Source: Methylocystis parvus OBBP (GTDB lineage: Bacteria; Pseudomonadota; Alphaproteobacteria; Rhizobiales; Beijerinckiaceae). Taken from it: a stretch of 64,000 nt of DNA. The stretch lies in assembly GCF_027571405.1 (NCBI RefSeq), contig NZ_CP092968.1, positions 310,001 to 374,000 of the forward strand, given 5' to 3'. The notes under the pieces are model-generated. The model did no database searches, had not been told where the DNA came from, and worked only from the letters and a program-made list of their open reading frames with translations. This document shows positions 1-8,547 of the stretch, piece after piece. The translations under genes were made by a program, and so were the position numbers. The stretch's first letter is position 1, and every line of letters begins with the position of its first letter.

Positions 1-563
1 GTCCGGAGCCAGGTCGAAAAAGCCCCGTTCGGTTGAAGCCGGACGTAAAGCTCCAGCCTTCCATCCCAATTGGGCGCGTTGGCGAGCGAGTAAGAGCGGC
101 CGATCGATCCGTCGGATATCGTCGCCTTGACAAATTGTCCGGCGGTGAATTGCGCCGCGACGCCAAAGGCCGGATCGTCTTCATATTGGAGCGCGAGACG
201 CACGGCGCTCGAGCCGGCAGGCGTCATCTCGACGAGCGTTGCGCGTCGCTCTGGAAGCGCGGAGAAGCTGATCGCCGACTGGTCGAAGGGCGCGTGCAAA
301 GCGAGATCGCTCCGCGCCTGTGACCGGCAAAGCAGAATGTCGCCCGCCGCGCGCTCCGCCTCGCCCAGCGCCGAGCTGCTATGGGACATGAGTTCGACGT
401 CTCCGCTCGTGCGGCCGACGCGGCAGGCGCCGCAACCGCCCTCTCGGCAGGAGGAAGGGAGATAGATGCTGGCGCGTTCGGCGGCGTCGAGCAGCGTCTC
501 GGACGGCTCGGCGTTGAAAGCGACCGTCGCGCCGTCGCGCGTAAGGAGATTGACCTTGAACAT
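1..563 (-). CDS. MmoC-like NAD(P)H:[2Fe-2S] oxidoreductase, 3' end cut by window edge
   Basis: The first 187 residues are visible and the gene runs off the left edge. The N-terminal plant-type ferredoxin domain has cluster ligands Cys39, Cys44, Cys47 and Cys79 in the C-x4-C-x2-C...C pattern. The start of an FAD-binding domain follows, with an RSYS flavin motif at 156-159. The order ferredoxin-FAD-(NAD) and the wording around residues 79-187 resemble MmoC, the reductase of soluble methane monooxygenase, and BenC-type oxygenase reductases. No mmoX, Y or Z is seen here. The gene lies downstream of the class II hybrid cluster protein gene on the same strand, so it may supply electrons to Hcp, as Hcr does in enterobacteria, although Hcr carries its ferredoxin domain at the C-terminus. 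That role is inferred. The ATG at 563 is the natural domain start. An oxygenase partner to the left of the window is the alternative. Confidence 0.8.
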   Translation of the reverse strand, partial: MFKVNLLTRDGATVAFNAEPSETLLDAAERASIYLPSSCREGGCGACRVGRTSGDVELMSHSSSALGEAERAAGDILLCRSQARSDLALHAPFDQSAISFSALPERRATLVEMTPAGSSAVRLALQYEDDPAFGVAAQFTAGQFVKATISDGSIGRSYSLANAPNWDGRLELYVRLQPNGAFSTWLR

Positions 564-603
564 GTCTGGTTCCGGTTCGAGGGCCGTTCTACGGTAAGCT
601 GGC

Positions 604-648
604 CTCCTCCTTCGAGACGCAAGCTTCACTCGCTCCTCAGGATGAGGC
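604..648. repeat. Dispersed intergenic palindromic element, copy 1
   Basis: A short GC-rich element with the core CTTCGAGACGC ... CTCCTCAGGATGAGG. It recurs in inverted form at 691-746 and again near 40420-40470. All copies lie between genes. The type resembles the small palindromic repeats scattered through Rhizobiales genomes. Confidence 0.7.
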
Positions 649-690
649 CAGTGGACGCGAACTCCTCAGGAGGCAAAGGTTCGACTGGCT

Positions 691-746
691 GAAGGAGCCC
701 CTCATGCTGAGGAACCCGCAAAGCGGGCGTCTCGAAGCGCGAGGGG
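691..746. repeat. Dispersed intergenic palindromic element, copy 2 (inverted)
   Basis: This is the reverse-complement relative of the element at 604-648: CCTCATGCTGAGG, then CGTCTCGAAGCGCGAGGGG. With copy 1 it forms a large imperfect inverted repeat between hcp and the reductase gene. That could fold in the transcript or act as a processing or termination site. Confidence 0.65.
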
Positions 747-761
747 CGTCAGCGGGCATTG

Positions 762-789
762 GGCCAACGCCCGAATCCGGGCGTTGGCC
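762..789 (-). terminator. Perfect hairpin directly after hcp
   Basis: A 12-bp perfect stem (GGCCAACGCCCG and its complement) with a four-base loop ends seven bases before the hcp stop codon on the plus strand, so it is immediately downstream of hcp in the transcript. No U-tract follows, so it may stabilise the hcp message rather than terminate it. Confidence 0.4.
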
Positions 790-796
790 TGGATCG

Positions 797-2461
797 TCAC
801 GCCGCGCGGGCCAGTGACGCGGCGATATCCGCTTTGGCGTCGCCGACGGGTTGGATGCCGAACTTCTCGACCAGCACGTCGACCAGCGCCGGCGTGAGGA
901 AAGCTGGAAGCGTCGGTCCCAGCCGCACATTGCGCACGCCGAGCGCGAGCAGCGTGAGGAGAACGGCGGCGGCCTTCTGCTCGAACCATGAGACGATGAG
1001 CGACAGCGGCAGTTCGTTGACGCCGACGCCGAAGGCTTCGGCGAGCTTCGTGGCGACGACCAGCGCCGAATAGGCGTCGTTGCACTGGCCCATGTCGAGC
1101 AGGCGGGGCAATCCGCCGATCGTGCCGAAGTCGTGCTTGTTGAATCGATATTTGCCGCAGCCGATGGTGAGGATCACCGTGTCGTCTGGCGCTTCGTCCG
1201 CGAAATCGGTGTAGTAGTTGCGGCCCGGCGCCGCGCCGTCGCATCCGCCGACGAGGAAGAAATGGCGGATCGCGCCGCTCTTCACCGCGTCGATCACCTT
1301 GTCGGCGACGCCGAGCACTGTGTCGCGCCCGAAGCCGATGGTGATCGTCTTCTCCGGCGCGTCCTCGGTAAAGCCCGGCAGCGCCTGCGCGGCCTGCGCA
1401 ACGACGGAGAAATTCTCGTCGGCGATGTGGCGCACGCCGGCCCAGCCGACAGGCCCCGCGGTGAAAATGCGTCCGCGATAGCGCGGCTGCGGCTCGATGA
1501 GGCAGTTGGACGTCATGACGATGGGGCCGGGGAACTCCGCGAATTCCTTCTGCTGATCCTGCCAGGCGCCGCCGTAATTTCCTGCGAGATGCGGATAGGC
1601 CTTGAGCTTGGGATAGGAATGCGCCGGCAGCATTTCGCCATGCGTATAGACGTTGATCCCCTTGTCTTTCGTCGCCTCCAGAATGGCGTGCAGATCCTTG
1701 AGGTCGTGGCCCGAAACGAGGATCGCCTTGCCCTTGACCGGGGTTACGCGCACGCTGGTTGGCGTCGGCGCGCCGAAGGTTCCCGTGTTGGCGGCGTCGA
1801 GCGCCTCCATCGCGACGAAATTGGCGCGGCCAAGCGCGAGCGACTCCTCGAGAAGCGCGCCAATATCCTTTTCTTCGCGCGCGAGCGTGTCGAGCGCGCG
1901 TTCGACGGCTTCATAGATCGCCTCGCGCTCCTGCCCGAGGACGCGCGCATGATAGGCATAGGCGCAGACGCCTTTCAGGCCGTAGAGAATGAGCGAACGC
2001 AGGCCGACCGCGTCTTCGCCCAGGATCGCCGCGTCCTTGCGGACCGCCGCTTTCTGCGCCTGGGCGAGCAGGTCGGCCATGTCTTTCGCGGGGACGAAAG
2101 ACGCGGGGCCGGACAGCGTTTCCGGCATGGAGGCGACGGCGCGGGCCGCGTTTTCGTAAAGCGCCCTGGCGCGGTCGCGGACGTCGCGCGCCTGCTGGAT
2201 CAGCTCGACGAACTTGACCGCGTTGAAGTTGACGTTGGTGAGCGTCGTGAAGAAGGCGAAGAGGATGAAACGGTCGGCTTCGATATCCGTGGCGCCAAAG
2301 CGGCGCGCGCGATGCAGATATTGGCCGGCGCCCTCGCAGACATAGAGCAGGACGTCCTGCAGGTCGGCGGTCGCCGCATCCTTGCCGCACATGCCCTTTG
2401 CGCCTGCGCAGCCGGCGCCTTCATCCGACCGATAGGTCTGCTCGCATTGATAACAGAACAT
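797..2461 (-). CDS. hcp: Hybrid cluster protein (class II), NO reductase / protein S-nitrosylase
   Basis: A 554-residue hydroxylamine-reductase-like hybrid cluster protein of normal family length. The N-terminal cysteines C3, C6, C18 and C25 follow C-x2-C-x11-C-x6-C. This is the class II (Escherichia coli type) spacing that binds a [2Fe-2S] cluster, not the class I clostridial spacing. The hybrid-cluster ligands are recognisable further on: [15 protein letters not shown], the persulfide-type cysteine in [14 protein letters not shown] and DMGQCNDAY. Family members reduce nitric oxide or mediate S-nitrosylation in the cytoplasm under low oxygen. The ATG at 2461 is chosen because GGGAGGAAAAT precedes it and the protein then begins MFCYQCEQT as in homologues; an upstream in-frame start would add 12 unconserved residues. 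nsrR lies just upstream and a [2Fe-2S] flavoreductase downstream. Confidence 0.95.
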   Translation of the reverse strand: MFCYQCEQTYRSDEGAGCAGAKGMCGKDAATADLQDVLLYVCEGAGQYLHRARRFGATDIEADRFILFAFFTTLTNVNFNAVKFVELIQQARDVRDRARALYENAARAVASMPETLSGPASFVPAKDMADLLAQAQKAAVRKDAAILGEDAVGLRSLILYGLKGVCAYAYHARVLGQEREAIYEAVERALDTLAREEKDIGALLEESLALGRANFVAMEALDAANTGTFGAPTPTSVRVTPVKGKAILVSGHDLKDLHAILEATKDKGINVYTHGEMLPAHSYPKLKAYPHLAGNYGGAWQDQQKEFAEFPGPIVMTSNCLIEPQPRYRGRIFTAGPVGWAGVRHIADENFSVVAQAAQALPGFTEDAPEKTITIGFGRDTVLGVADKVIDAVKSGAIRHFFLVGGCDGAAPGRNYYTDFADEAPDDTVILTIGCGKYRFNKHDFGTIGGLPRLLDMGQCNDAYSALVVATKLAEAFGVGVNELPLSLIVSWFEQKAAAVLLTLLALGVRNVRLGPTLPAFLTPALVDVLVEKFGIQPVGDAKADIAASLARAA

Positions 2462-2489
2462 CCGATTTTCCTCCCGACGACGTCGATGT

Positions 2490-2530
2490 GGCGTCAAATC
2501 AGTATTAAGAATGCGTATTATGGGCGAAAA
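2490..2530 (-). promoter_or_regulatory. Candidate NsrR-controlled promoter region of hcp
   Basis: The short, locally A/T-rich gap between nsrR and hcp holds AGAATGCGTATTATGGG on the plus strand. A similar string, AAATATGCGTCAATTGGG, lies upstream of nsrR near 3033-3050. The shared ATGCGT-x-ATT core could be an NsrR operator, but no clean palindrome is visible. Confidence 0.3.
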
Positions 2531-2567
2531 AAGTCAAGCCACGCGAATGTCGCGCGGCGTCACGCTT

Positions 2568-2999
2568 TCAGACGGGCAGATCGAGAGGGGGGAAAGCGGA
2601 TGTTTTTTCGAGGCAATCCGCGAGAGTGAAGCGGTCGAGTTCCCTCAAAAATCCTTGTTCGGCGCGGGCCAGCATGCCTTTCAATCGACAGCGCGGCAAA
2701 AGCGCGCAGTTGCTGCCTTGCGCGCTGAAACATTCGACAAGCGGCTGGTCGTCGAGGCGTCGAATAATGTCGCCGATGCGAATGTCTCGCGGATCGCGCG
2801 CGAGCCGGACGCCGCCCTGCGCGCCGCGAATGCCTTCGAGATATCCGGCCGAGGTCAGTTCCTGCAGAACTTTCGCCATATGGTGTCGCGACACGCCGAA
2901 ATGATCGGCGATCGCCGCCGCGCTCATGATTTCGGGGTTATGGTCGGCAAGGAGGATCAGCGCCCGCAAGCCGAAGTCTGTGAAGGTCGTCAGCCGCAT
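2568..2999 (-). CDS. nsrR: Rrf2-family NO-sensing repressor NsrR
   Basis: A 143-residue Rrf2 protein with an N-terminal winged helix-turn-helix (about 1-60, including SAAAIADHFGVSRHHMAKVL) and the three cluster cysteines C90, C98 and C104. These ligands (C-x7-C-x5-C) match NsrR-type repressors, which lose DNA binding when nitric oxide attacks their Fe-S cluster. The gene is 106 bases upstream of hcp on the same strand, the classic target arrangement, so NsrR probably represses hcp and perhaps itself. An IscR-type role is less likely given the cysteine spacing and the neighbour. Confidence 0.9.
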   Translation of the reverse strand: MRLTTFTDFGLRALILLADHNPEIMSAAAIADHFGVSRHHMAKVLQELTSAGYLEGIRGAQGGVRLARDPRDIRIGDIIRRLDDQPLVECFSAQGSNCALLPRCRLKGMLARAEQGFLRELDRFTLADCLEKTSAFPPLDLPV

Positions 3000-3066
3000 G
3001 GCGAGAATCTAACACGGTATTCGTAATTCGGAAATATGCGTCAATTGGGAAACCATCCAGTCTACC

Positions 3067-4194
3067 TCACTCTCCCGCGAGCGCCATATCGTCGCGGTGG
3101 ATGATCTCGTCCGGCCCCGTATAGCCGAGCAGCCCCTCGATCTCCTTCGTGGAGCGGCCGACGAGCTTCACGGCGTCCAGCACGTCATAGGTCACGAGGC
3201 CGCGGCCGATTTCGCCGCCGAGATGGTTGCGGATGACGATGCAGTCGCCGCGCGAGAAGGAGCCCTCGACGCGGGTGACGCCGGCCGGCAGCAGGCTCTT
3301 GCCGGCGCGTAGCGCGCGCTCGGCGCCTTCGTCGATATGCACGGCGCCTTTCGGCTCCAATGAGCCGGCGATCCATCTCTTGCGCGCCGTCACCGGATTG
3401 GACGGCGTCAAGAACCATGTGCAGCGCTCACCCTTGCGGATGCGCTCGATTGGCGCCTCGGCGCGGCCGTCGGCGATCACCATATGCGCGCCGCCCGTCG
3501 TCGCGATCTTCGCCGCCTCGATCTTGGTGCGCATGCCGCCGCGCGAATATTGCGAGGCGGCGCCGCCGGCCATGGCCTCGATCTCCGCCGTGATGCGCGG
3601 CACGATGCGCAGATGCCTGGCTCTCGGGTCCGTCGCCGGAGGGGCGGTGTAAAGCCCGTCGACGTCGGAGAGCAGCACGAGCAGATCGGCGCTCGCCATG
3701 GTGGCGACGCGCGCGGCGAGACGGTCATTGTCGCCATAGCGGATTTCCGCCGTTGCGACCGTGTCGTTCTCATTGATGACGGGGACCGCGCGCAGCGACA
3801 GAAGCCGATTGAGGCATTCGCGCGCATAGAGATAACGGCGGCGCTCTTCTGTGTCGCCGAGCGTGACCAGCACCTGCCCGGCGGTAAGGCCGCGCTCGTG
3901 CAGCGCCTCGGCCCAGAGGCGGGCGAGCGCGATCTGGCCCACGGCGGCGGCGGCCTGCGAATCCTCGAGCGGCAGCGCGCCATGCGGAAAGCCCAGAACG
4001 CTGCGACCCAGAGCCACCGCGCCGGAGGAGACGACCAGCACGTCGGCGCCGCCGCGATGCAGCGACGCAATGTCGTCGGCGAGCCTGATCAGCCAGTTCT
4101 GCTTCGCCGCCGCCGCTTTGGGGTCGACGAGAAGGCTCGACCCGACCTTGACGACGATGCGGCGGAAGGAGGCGATGTCGGGAATATTGGTCAT
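3067..4194 (-). CDS. proB: Glutamate 5-kinase
   Basis: A 375-residue glutamate 5-kinase, the first enzyme of proline synthesis (glutamate + ATP to glutamyl-5-phosphate, cytoplasmic). The amino-acid-kinase domain spans about 1-260 and begins [14 protein letters not shown]. It contains the [14 protein letters not shown] loop and the VINENDTV and DVDGLY signatures. A PUA domain follows at the C-terminus, giving the usual two-domain length. The ATG at 4194 matches relatives; a GTG 27 bases upstream is possible. Neither proA nor obgE adjoins it here. Confidence 0.95.
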   Translation of the reverse strand: MTNIPDIASFRRIVVKVGSSLLVDPKAAAAKQNWLIRLADDIASLHRGGADVLVVSSGAVALGRSVLGFPHGALPLEDSQAAAAVGQIALARLWAEALHERGLTAGQVLVTLGDTEERRRYLYARECLNRLLSLRAVPVINENDTVATAEIRYGDNDRLAARVATMASADLLVLLSDVDGLYTAPPATDPRARHLRIVPRITAEIEAMAGGAASQYSRGGMRTKIEAAKIATTGGAHMVIADGRAEAPIERIRKGERCTWFLTPSNPVTARKRWIAGSLEPKGAVHIDEGAERALRAGKSLLPAGVTRVEGSFSRGDCIVIRNHLGGEIGRGLVTYDVLDAVKLVGRSTKEIEGLLGYTGPDEIIHRDDMALAGE

Positions 4195-4330
4195 AGCGGG
4201 GAGATGGGCGCGCCTTGTCACGAAGGAGGGCGAGAGTTAGCCCATGGGGCGAAGCAGGGCAAATGGATCAGCCGCCGCTTTGCAGTCTCGCAGAAGCTTC
4301 GGCGCGTAAATTTGGGAAGCGGAGGATCGG

Positions 4331-4711
4331 ATGAGGAAGGTTGTGCGCGAGGTCTCGCTGTCGCTGCTATTCACGCTTGCCGGCGTGGGCTGCGCGCTTG
4401 CGGGCGATCCCACCGGCGTCTGGCTGCGCGAAGGCGGCAAGGCGACCGTGCGCATCTTGCCTTGCGGCGGCGCGCTTTGCGGGACGGTCGCTTCGGTGCG
4501 TGACCCCGACAGCCAGGCGAAAGTGGGACAACGCGTCTTTTACGGCATGACGCCTTCGGGCGACGACAAATGGTTTGGCCGCGCCTTCAATCCCGACGAC
4601 GGCAAAACCTATTCCGGCGCGATGACGCTTTCGGGCGATCATCTCACCACCGCCGGCTGCGTGCTCGGCGGCCTGATCTGCAAGTCCGTCGGCTGGTCGC
4701 GCATGCGATGA
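4331..4711 (+). CDS. Exported DUF2147-family protein
   Basis: A 126-residue protein with a cleavable signal peptide (hydrophobic run at about 8-24 ending at ALA) followed by a single DUF2147-like domain. The family pattern is visible: a GVWLREGGKATVRI opening, a CGGALCG cysteine pair, a central FGRAFNPDDGKTYSG segment and a late CVLGGLICKSVGWSR. Members are periplasmic or secreted lipocalin-like proteins of unknown function. GGAGGATCGG precedes the ATG. The next gene, encoding another small exported protein, follows within about 70 bases, so the two may be co-transcribed. Confidence 0.75.
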   Translation: MRKVVREVSLSLLFTLAGVGCALAGDPTGVWLREGGKATVRILPCGGALCGTVASVRDPDSQAKVGQRVFYGMTPSGDDKWFGRAFNPDDGKTYSGAMTLSGDHLTTAGCVLGGLICKSVGWSRMR

Positions 4712-4781
4712 TCCTTCGCACTCGACCGTGTCATCATGGCTGGCGATAATGGCGGGCGACTCGGTTGGAAGGAGAGGCGGC

Positions 4782-5126
4782 GTGAAACATTTGGCCGGAC
4801 TAATCGTCATTGCCGCAATTGCCGGCGCGCCGGAGCGGGCGGACGCAAGGCCGATCACGCTCAGCTGCCAGCATTCGGATAATGTCTACGCGGCGCCTTA
4901 TACCGTGCGCATCGACGCGAACAACGCCATGCTCGTCATCAATGACGACGGGCGTACGGATGTCTACCCGATCGAATCCGTCAAGGATCAGAAGGGCGAC
5001 CGGCAGGTGACGGCGGCGGGCAAGCTGCTGGATTCGCACGTCACCGTCAGTCTCTCCGGCAAAAAGCAGCTTTGGTACGCCGACGCCTTTACCGATCGCG
5101 TCTTCGCAATCGACTATTGCGACTGA
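4782..5126 (+). CDS. Small exported protein, function unknown
   Basis: With the GTG at 4782 (preceded by GGAAGGAGAGGCGGC) this is a 114-residue protein with a normal signal peptide (KHLAGLIVIAAIAGA, cleavage near ADA). An ATG 54 bases upstream gives an implausible charged lead. The mature part is short and probably beta-rich, with two cysteines (LSCQHSD near the start, DYCD at the very end) that could form a disulfide. I do not recognise the family. It lies just downstream of the DUF2147 gene on the same strand and converges with the PsiF-like gene. Confidence 0.65.
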   Translation: MKHLAGLIVIAAIAGAPERADARPITLSCQHSDNVYAAPYTVRIDANNAMLVINDDGRTDVYPIESVKDQKGDRQVTAAGKLLDSHVTVSLSGKKQLWYADAFTDRVFAIDYCD

Positions 5127-5136
5127 GGAGAAAAGA

Positions 5137-5427
5137 TCACTCCGGCTTTTTCGCGGTCGCGTCGGTCACGCATTTCTTGGTGAAGCTCTTCTTGGCCGCG
5201 CCTTTCAGTTTCTTTTCCAAGGCCGCCGCGTCGCAGGTCGTCGTGGCCGCGTCGCGCTCGCATTTCTTCATGAAGCTGTTCAGCGCGGCGCCGGCGAGCT
5301 TTTTGTCGGCGGCTTTCGCCGCGCAATCCGGCGCCGGAGCCGGCGCGGACGGCGTCTCCTGGGCTTGCGCGAGGGAGAGGAAGGAAAGGCCGAGAGCAAG
5401 GCCAAGGAAAATGGCGAGCTTCTTCAC
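5137..5427 (-). CDS. PsiF-repeat exported protein
   Basis: A 96-residue protein with a signal peptide and two copies of the PsiF repeat (KKLAGAALNSFMKKC and KKLKGAAKKSFTKKC), separated by a cysteine-containing spacer. PsiF was named as a phosphate-starvation-inducible protein in enterobacteria; its biochemical role is unknown. The GTG at 5427 is preferred because GGAGGCAGTC stands directly before it and it yields a proper signal sequence (KKLAIFLGLALGLSFL). An in-frame start at 5508 would add a long charged leader. The gene converges with the exported-protein gene ending at 5126. Confidence 0.8.
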   Translation of the reverse strand: MKKLAIFLGLALGLSFLSLAQAQETPSAPAPAPDCAAKAADKKLAGAALNSFMKKCERDAATTTCDAAALEKKLKGAAKKSFTKKCVTDATAKKPE

Positions 5428-5548
5428 GACTGCCTCCGTGTTAAACAGGAACTCCTTGAACGCCGAGCGGCGTTCACGGAGCATAGGGGGCGTCGCAAGG
5501 CGCGGCAAGCCGCGTCGCGAGGCCCGCCAAGGGGAGCGAGGGCCATAA

Positions 5549-6421
5549 ATGACGCTGACAGCCGAACTTCTGCCCGGCGTTCCCTTGATCGAAAGTCCGT
5601 TTTTTGAGCATGATCTGGCGACGCTTCCCGCCGAAATTCGATCCGTCGCGCGTCAATTGCACGATCGCGGCTATGCGATCATCGATTTTCCGGATGCGGA
5701 TTTCGATCGCAAGGCCGAGTCGATCAAAGCGCGGCTCGCCGCGAGATTTGACTGGCGCGAGCCGGGAGCCTGCTCGGTCAGCGCCCGCGTTCAGGACGCC
5801 TGGCGGTTCGACGAGGATGTGCGCGGCGTCGCCTGCAACGCGTCCATTCTCGAGCTTCTCTCGACGCTCTACGGGCGGCAGGCCTTTCCGTTTCAGACCT
5901 TGAACTTCCCCGTCGGCACGCAACAGCCCGTTCACAGCGACCATATTCATTTCTGCTCGATCCCCGAGCGCTTCATGTGCGGCGTATGGGTGGCGTTAGA
6001 GGATGTGCATGCGGACGCCGGGCCCTTGTTTTACTTCCCCGGTTCGCATGTCTGGCCGAGCTATGGAAATGAACATGTCGGCGCCTCGCCGGACGCCGGG
6101 GCGGTGCTGAAATACATCCGGCTCCACGAAGCCATGCCCGAGAAATTCGGCGTCGCTCGCGAGACCTTCATTGCCCGCAAGGGGCAGGCGCTGATATGGG
6201 CGTCAAATCTCCTGCATGGCGGCGCCGCGCAAAACGATCTGACGCGTTCACGCTGGAGCCAGGTGACGCATTATTTTTTCGAAGGCTGCCGTTACACGAC
6301 TCCTCTGAAAAACGACGTGCTGAAGGGCAGGATCACCAACCGCCGGGCGCTCGACGCGCGTCGCGCCGGCGGCGGCGTCATGACGCGGATCGCCGCAGGG
6401 CTCGCGCGATTGCGCATCTAG
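5549..6421 (+). CDS. Phytanoyl-CoA dioxygenase (PhyH)-family Fe(II)/2-oxoglutarate oxygenase
   Basis: A 290-residue protein with the double-stranded beta-helix pattern of PhyH enzymes. The facial triad is readable as H129-x-D131 (VHSDHIHF) and the distal H223 (NLLHGG); arginines in LTRSRW about ten residues later are candidates for 2-oxoglutarate binding. Such enzymes hydroxylate or demethylate small metabolites or lipids in the cytoplasm, and the substrate cannot be read from the sequence. The gene is divergent from the PsiF-like gene and stands alone. Confidence 0.75.
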   Translation: MTLTAELLPGVPLIESPFFEHDLATLPAEIRSVARQLHDRGYAIIDFPDADFDRKAESIKARLAARFDWREPGACSVSARVQDAWRFDEDVRGVACNASILELLSTLYGRQAFPFQTLNFPVGTQQPVHSDHIHFCSIPERFMCGVWVALEDVHADAGPLFYFPGSHVWPSYGNEHVGASPDAGAVLKYIRLHEAMPEKFGVARETFIARKGQALIWASNLLHGGAAQNDLTRSRWSQVTHYFFEGCRYTTPLKNDVLKGRITNRRALDARRAGGGVMTRIAAGLARLRI

Positions 6422-6542
6422 GGCCGGCGGCGGCGAAGGCGGCTGCCTGTTGCGTTTCTAATATCGTTTTTCTAGCATCGGGAGTTCAAATTTCGATAGT
6501 TACGCTGCTCTGCTTCAGACCTCAAAGTTCAGCCCATGCATT

Positions 6543-6583
6543 TCTCTTCGCGTCTTTTTTGATCTCTTCGCGTCTTTTTTTGA
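6543..6583. repeat. Two-copy tandem repeat upstream of kinase gene
   Basis: Two head-to-tail copies of TCTCTTCGCGTCTTTTTTGA (20 and 21 bases) lie in the leader region about 100 bases upstream of the ethylene-receptor-like kinase. Their T-runs make a local A/T-rich island. No function can be assigned. Confidence 0.6.
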
Positions 6584-6681
6584 TATTGGGTTTCTCCCAA
6601 ATCAGCTTCGAGCGGGAATTTCTCGAGCCGCACGAAGGCGATCCGGGGGTTTGCGAAAGCCGCCCCGCAGGAGTGAGCGTT

Positions 6682-8268
6682 ATGTTGTCTTCGATAAGCG
6701 AGTGGATCTTCGGCGTCTCCGGTCTGGAGCCGCATGGATATTGCCTCCTCTGGGAGCCTTGGCTGATCTGGCTTTACGCCATTTCCGACGGCGCGACCGC
6801 GCTGGCGTATTTCTTTATTCCGGTAACGCTCATCGTCGTTGGAAGACGGCGCAGCGACCTCGTTTACCGGCCGATGCTGATGCTCTTCGCCGCCTTCATC
6901 CTTCTTTGCGGCACGACGCACTGGCTCGATTTGTTGACGCTCTGGGCGCCGCTTTACGGATTGCAAGGCGTCGTCAAGGCGGCGACCGCGCTTGCGTCCG
7001 TCACGACCGCCGCGGCGCTCTGGTGGATGCTTCCCGAATTTCTCGCTCTTCCTTCAGTCGCTCAGTTGAGCGAGGCGAACGCCGCGCTGCTCGAAACCGA
7101 GGAGCGGTTGGCGCATGCGCAGAAGATGGAGGCGATCGGCCAGTTGACCGGCGGCATCGCGCATGACTTCAACAACCTTCTCCAGGTCGTCGTCGGCTCT
7201 CTCAGCGTCATTGAGCATCAAGTCAAGCTCGGCCGCGGGAACGAGATCATGCCCGCGGTCGCAGCGATAAAGAGAGCGACGAGCAACGCCTCCAGCCTGA
7301 TCGATCGAATGCTGGCCTTCTCCCGCCGGCAGACCCTGCTTCCGCGCGTGATCGAACCCGACAATCTCATACGCAGCATGGAGGAAATGCTGCGAAGAAC
7401 GCTGGGGCCGGAGATCGAGCTGGATATGAGGCTGGGCGACGGTCGCAGGGTCGTCAATTGCGATCCTTCGCAACTCGAAAGCGCTGTTCTCAATCTGGCG
7501 ATCAATGCGCGAGACGCCATGCCGAATGGCGGCGCGCTGACAATCTGCACGGCGGACAGAGAGATCGCCGCCAATCCCCGCGATCCCGATCTTGCGCCCG
7601 GCGCTTATGTCGAGATCGCCGTCTCCGACAGCGGCGTCGGCATGAGCCAGGAAGTTTTGGATCGCGTTTTCGAGCCGTTCTTCACGACGAAGTCCACCGG
7701 ACGGGGAACGGGTCTCGGACTGTCGCAGCTATATGGCTTCGTCAAGCAATCAGGCGGCTTCGTGAAGATTGAAAGCGCGCCGGGCGAGGGCGCGACCGTG
7801 CGCATACTCCTGCCGGCGCACGAAGCGCCGCCGATTCGGGAGATGGAGACGGAGACCATCGACATATATGCCGACTCCGACTGTCCGTTGCGCCTGCGCA
7901 GGACGCTCGTGGTCGAGGATCAGGTCGAGGTTCGTTCGCAGATCGTCGCCTGTCTCGAGGAAATGGGCGGCTCGGTGAGAGAAGCCGGCGACGGGACCGA
8001 AGGATTGAGGGCGCTGCAATCAGGCGAAATCTTCGACCTTCTGATCACGGATGTCGGCTTGCCCGGCTTGAGCGGCGCGCAACTCGCGGAAGCGGCCCGC
8101 GCGGCCTATCCCAAACTGCCGATCCTGATCATAACCGGCTATGCCGGGAAGTCGCTGGAGACCGTGAGGATGGACTCGAATATGGAGATCCTGCGCAAGC
8201 CGTTCACTTTGGAGGAGCTGGTTGCGCGCGCGCGTGGGCTTCTTCATCAGCCGGCGACGGCGGGGTGA
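6682..8268 (+). CDS. Hybrid histidine kinase with ethylene-receptor-type (ETR1-like) sensor domain
   Basis: A 528-residue kinase. Residues 26-120 form three membrane helices carrying the ETR1 ethylene-binding pattern: D36 in SDGATALAYF, Y43, I46-P47, and the Cu(I)-ligand pair C76 and H80 in LLCGTTHWLD (Cys65 and His69 in Arabidopsis ETR1). A dimerisation segment with phospho-acceptor H161 (GGIAHDFNNLL) follows, then the ATPase domain with DSGVGM and GTGLGLSQ boxes, and a C-terminal receiver with D457 (LLITDVGLPG). The ATG at 6682 is preceded by GCAGGAGTGAGC and places the helices right at the N-terminus, as in plant and cyanobacterial receptors. Ethylene or copper sensing is inferred from conserved residues. 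No separate response regulator adjoins it, so output must pass through its own receiver to a distant partner. Confidence 0.85.
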   Translation: MLSSISEWIFGVSGLEPHGYCLLWEPWLIWLYAISDGATALAYFFIPVTLIVVGRRRSDLVYRPMLMLFAAFILLCGTTHWLDLLTLWAPLYGLQGVVKAATALASVTTAAALWWMLPEFLALPSVAQLSEANAALLETEERLAHAQKMEAIGQLTGGIAHDFNNLLQVVVGSLSVIEHQVKLGRGNEIMPAVAAIKRATSNASSLIDRMLAFSRRQTLLPRVIEPDNLIRSMEEMLRRTLGPEIELDMRLGDGRRVVNCDPSQLESAVLNLAINARDAMPNGGALTICTADREIAANPRDPDLAPGAYVEIAVSDSGVGMSQEVLDRVFEPFFTTKSTGRGTGLGLSQLYGFVKQSGGFVKIESAPGEGATVRILLPAHEAPPIREMETETIDIYADSDCPLRLRRTLVVEDQVEVRSQIVACLEEMGGSVREAGDGTEGLRALQSGEIFDLLITDVGLPGLSGAQLAEAARAAYPKLPILIITGYAGKSLETVRMDSNMEILRKPFTLEELVARARGLLHQPATAG

Positions 8269-8547
8269 GCGGCCGCCCGCTGAAGGCGTTCGCGACTATC
8301 CTGCGGATGGAAGCGAAGCTTTACGTCGCGCGCAACCCGCGTGCGCCGAAGTTTCCAGACCTTGCGGATTTAGAGCCGGTTGGCGAGCGTGACTTACTCA
8401 AAAGCCAGCGTTGAAAATCCTAGTTGCGACCTTGCCGGGACAGAAGCTTCGCGTTTCATGGCCAGTGTGAAGCCGGCTCTTCACAAACTAGATAAGATGA
8501 TGCATAGGCATGCACCGCTCGGCGCGTGAAGAGATCCAGTTGGAGAA

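Noticed and set aside
1133..2629. 498-codon plus-strand reading frame opposite hcp
   Set aside because: It is the GC-driven antisense shadow of hcp: arginine/aspartate-rich composition, no domain, no ribosome-binding site, and hcp itself is unmistakable.
6196..6681. Upstream in-frame extension of the ethylene-type kinase
   Set aside because: It overlaps the dioxygenase gene, is low-quality protein sequence and would bury the membrane sensor domain; the ATG at 6682 has a proper ribosome-binding site.
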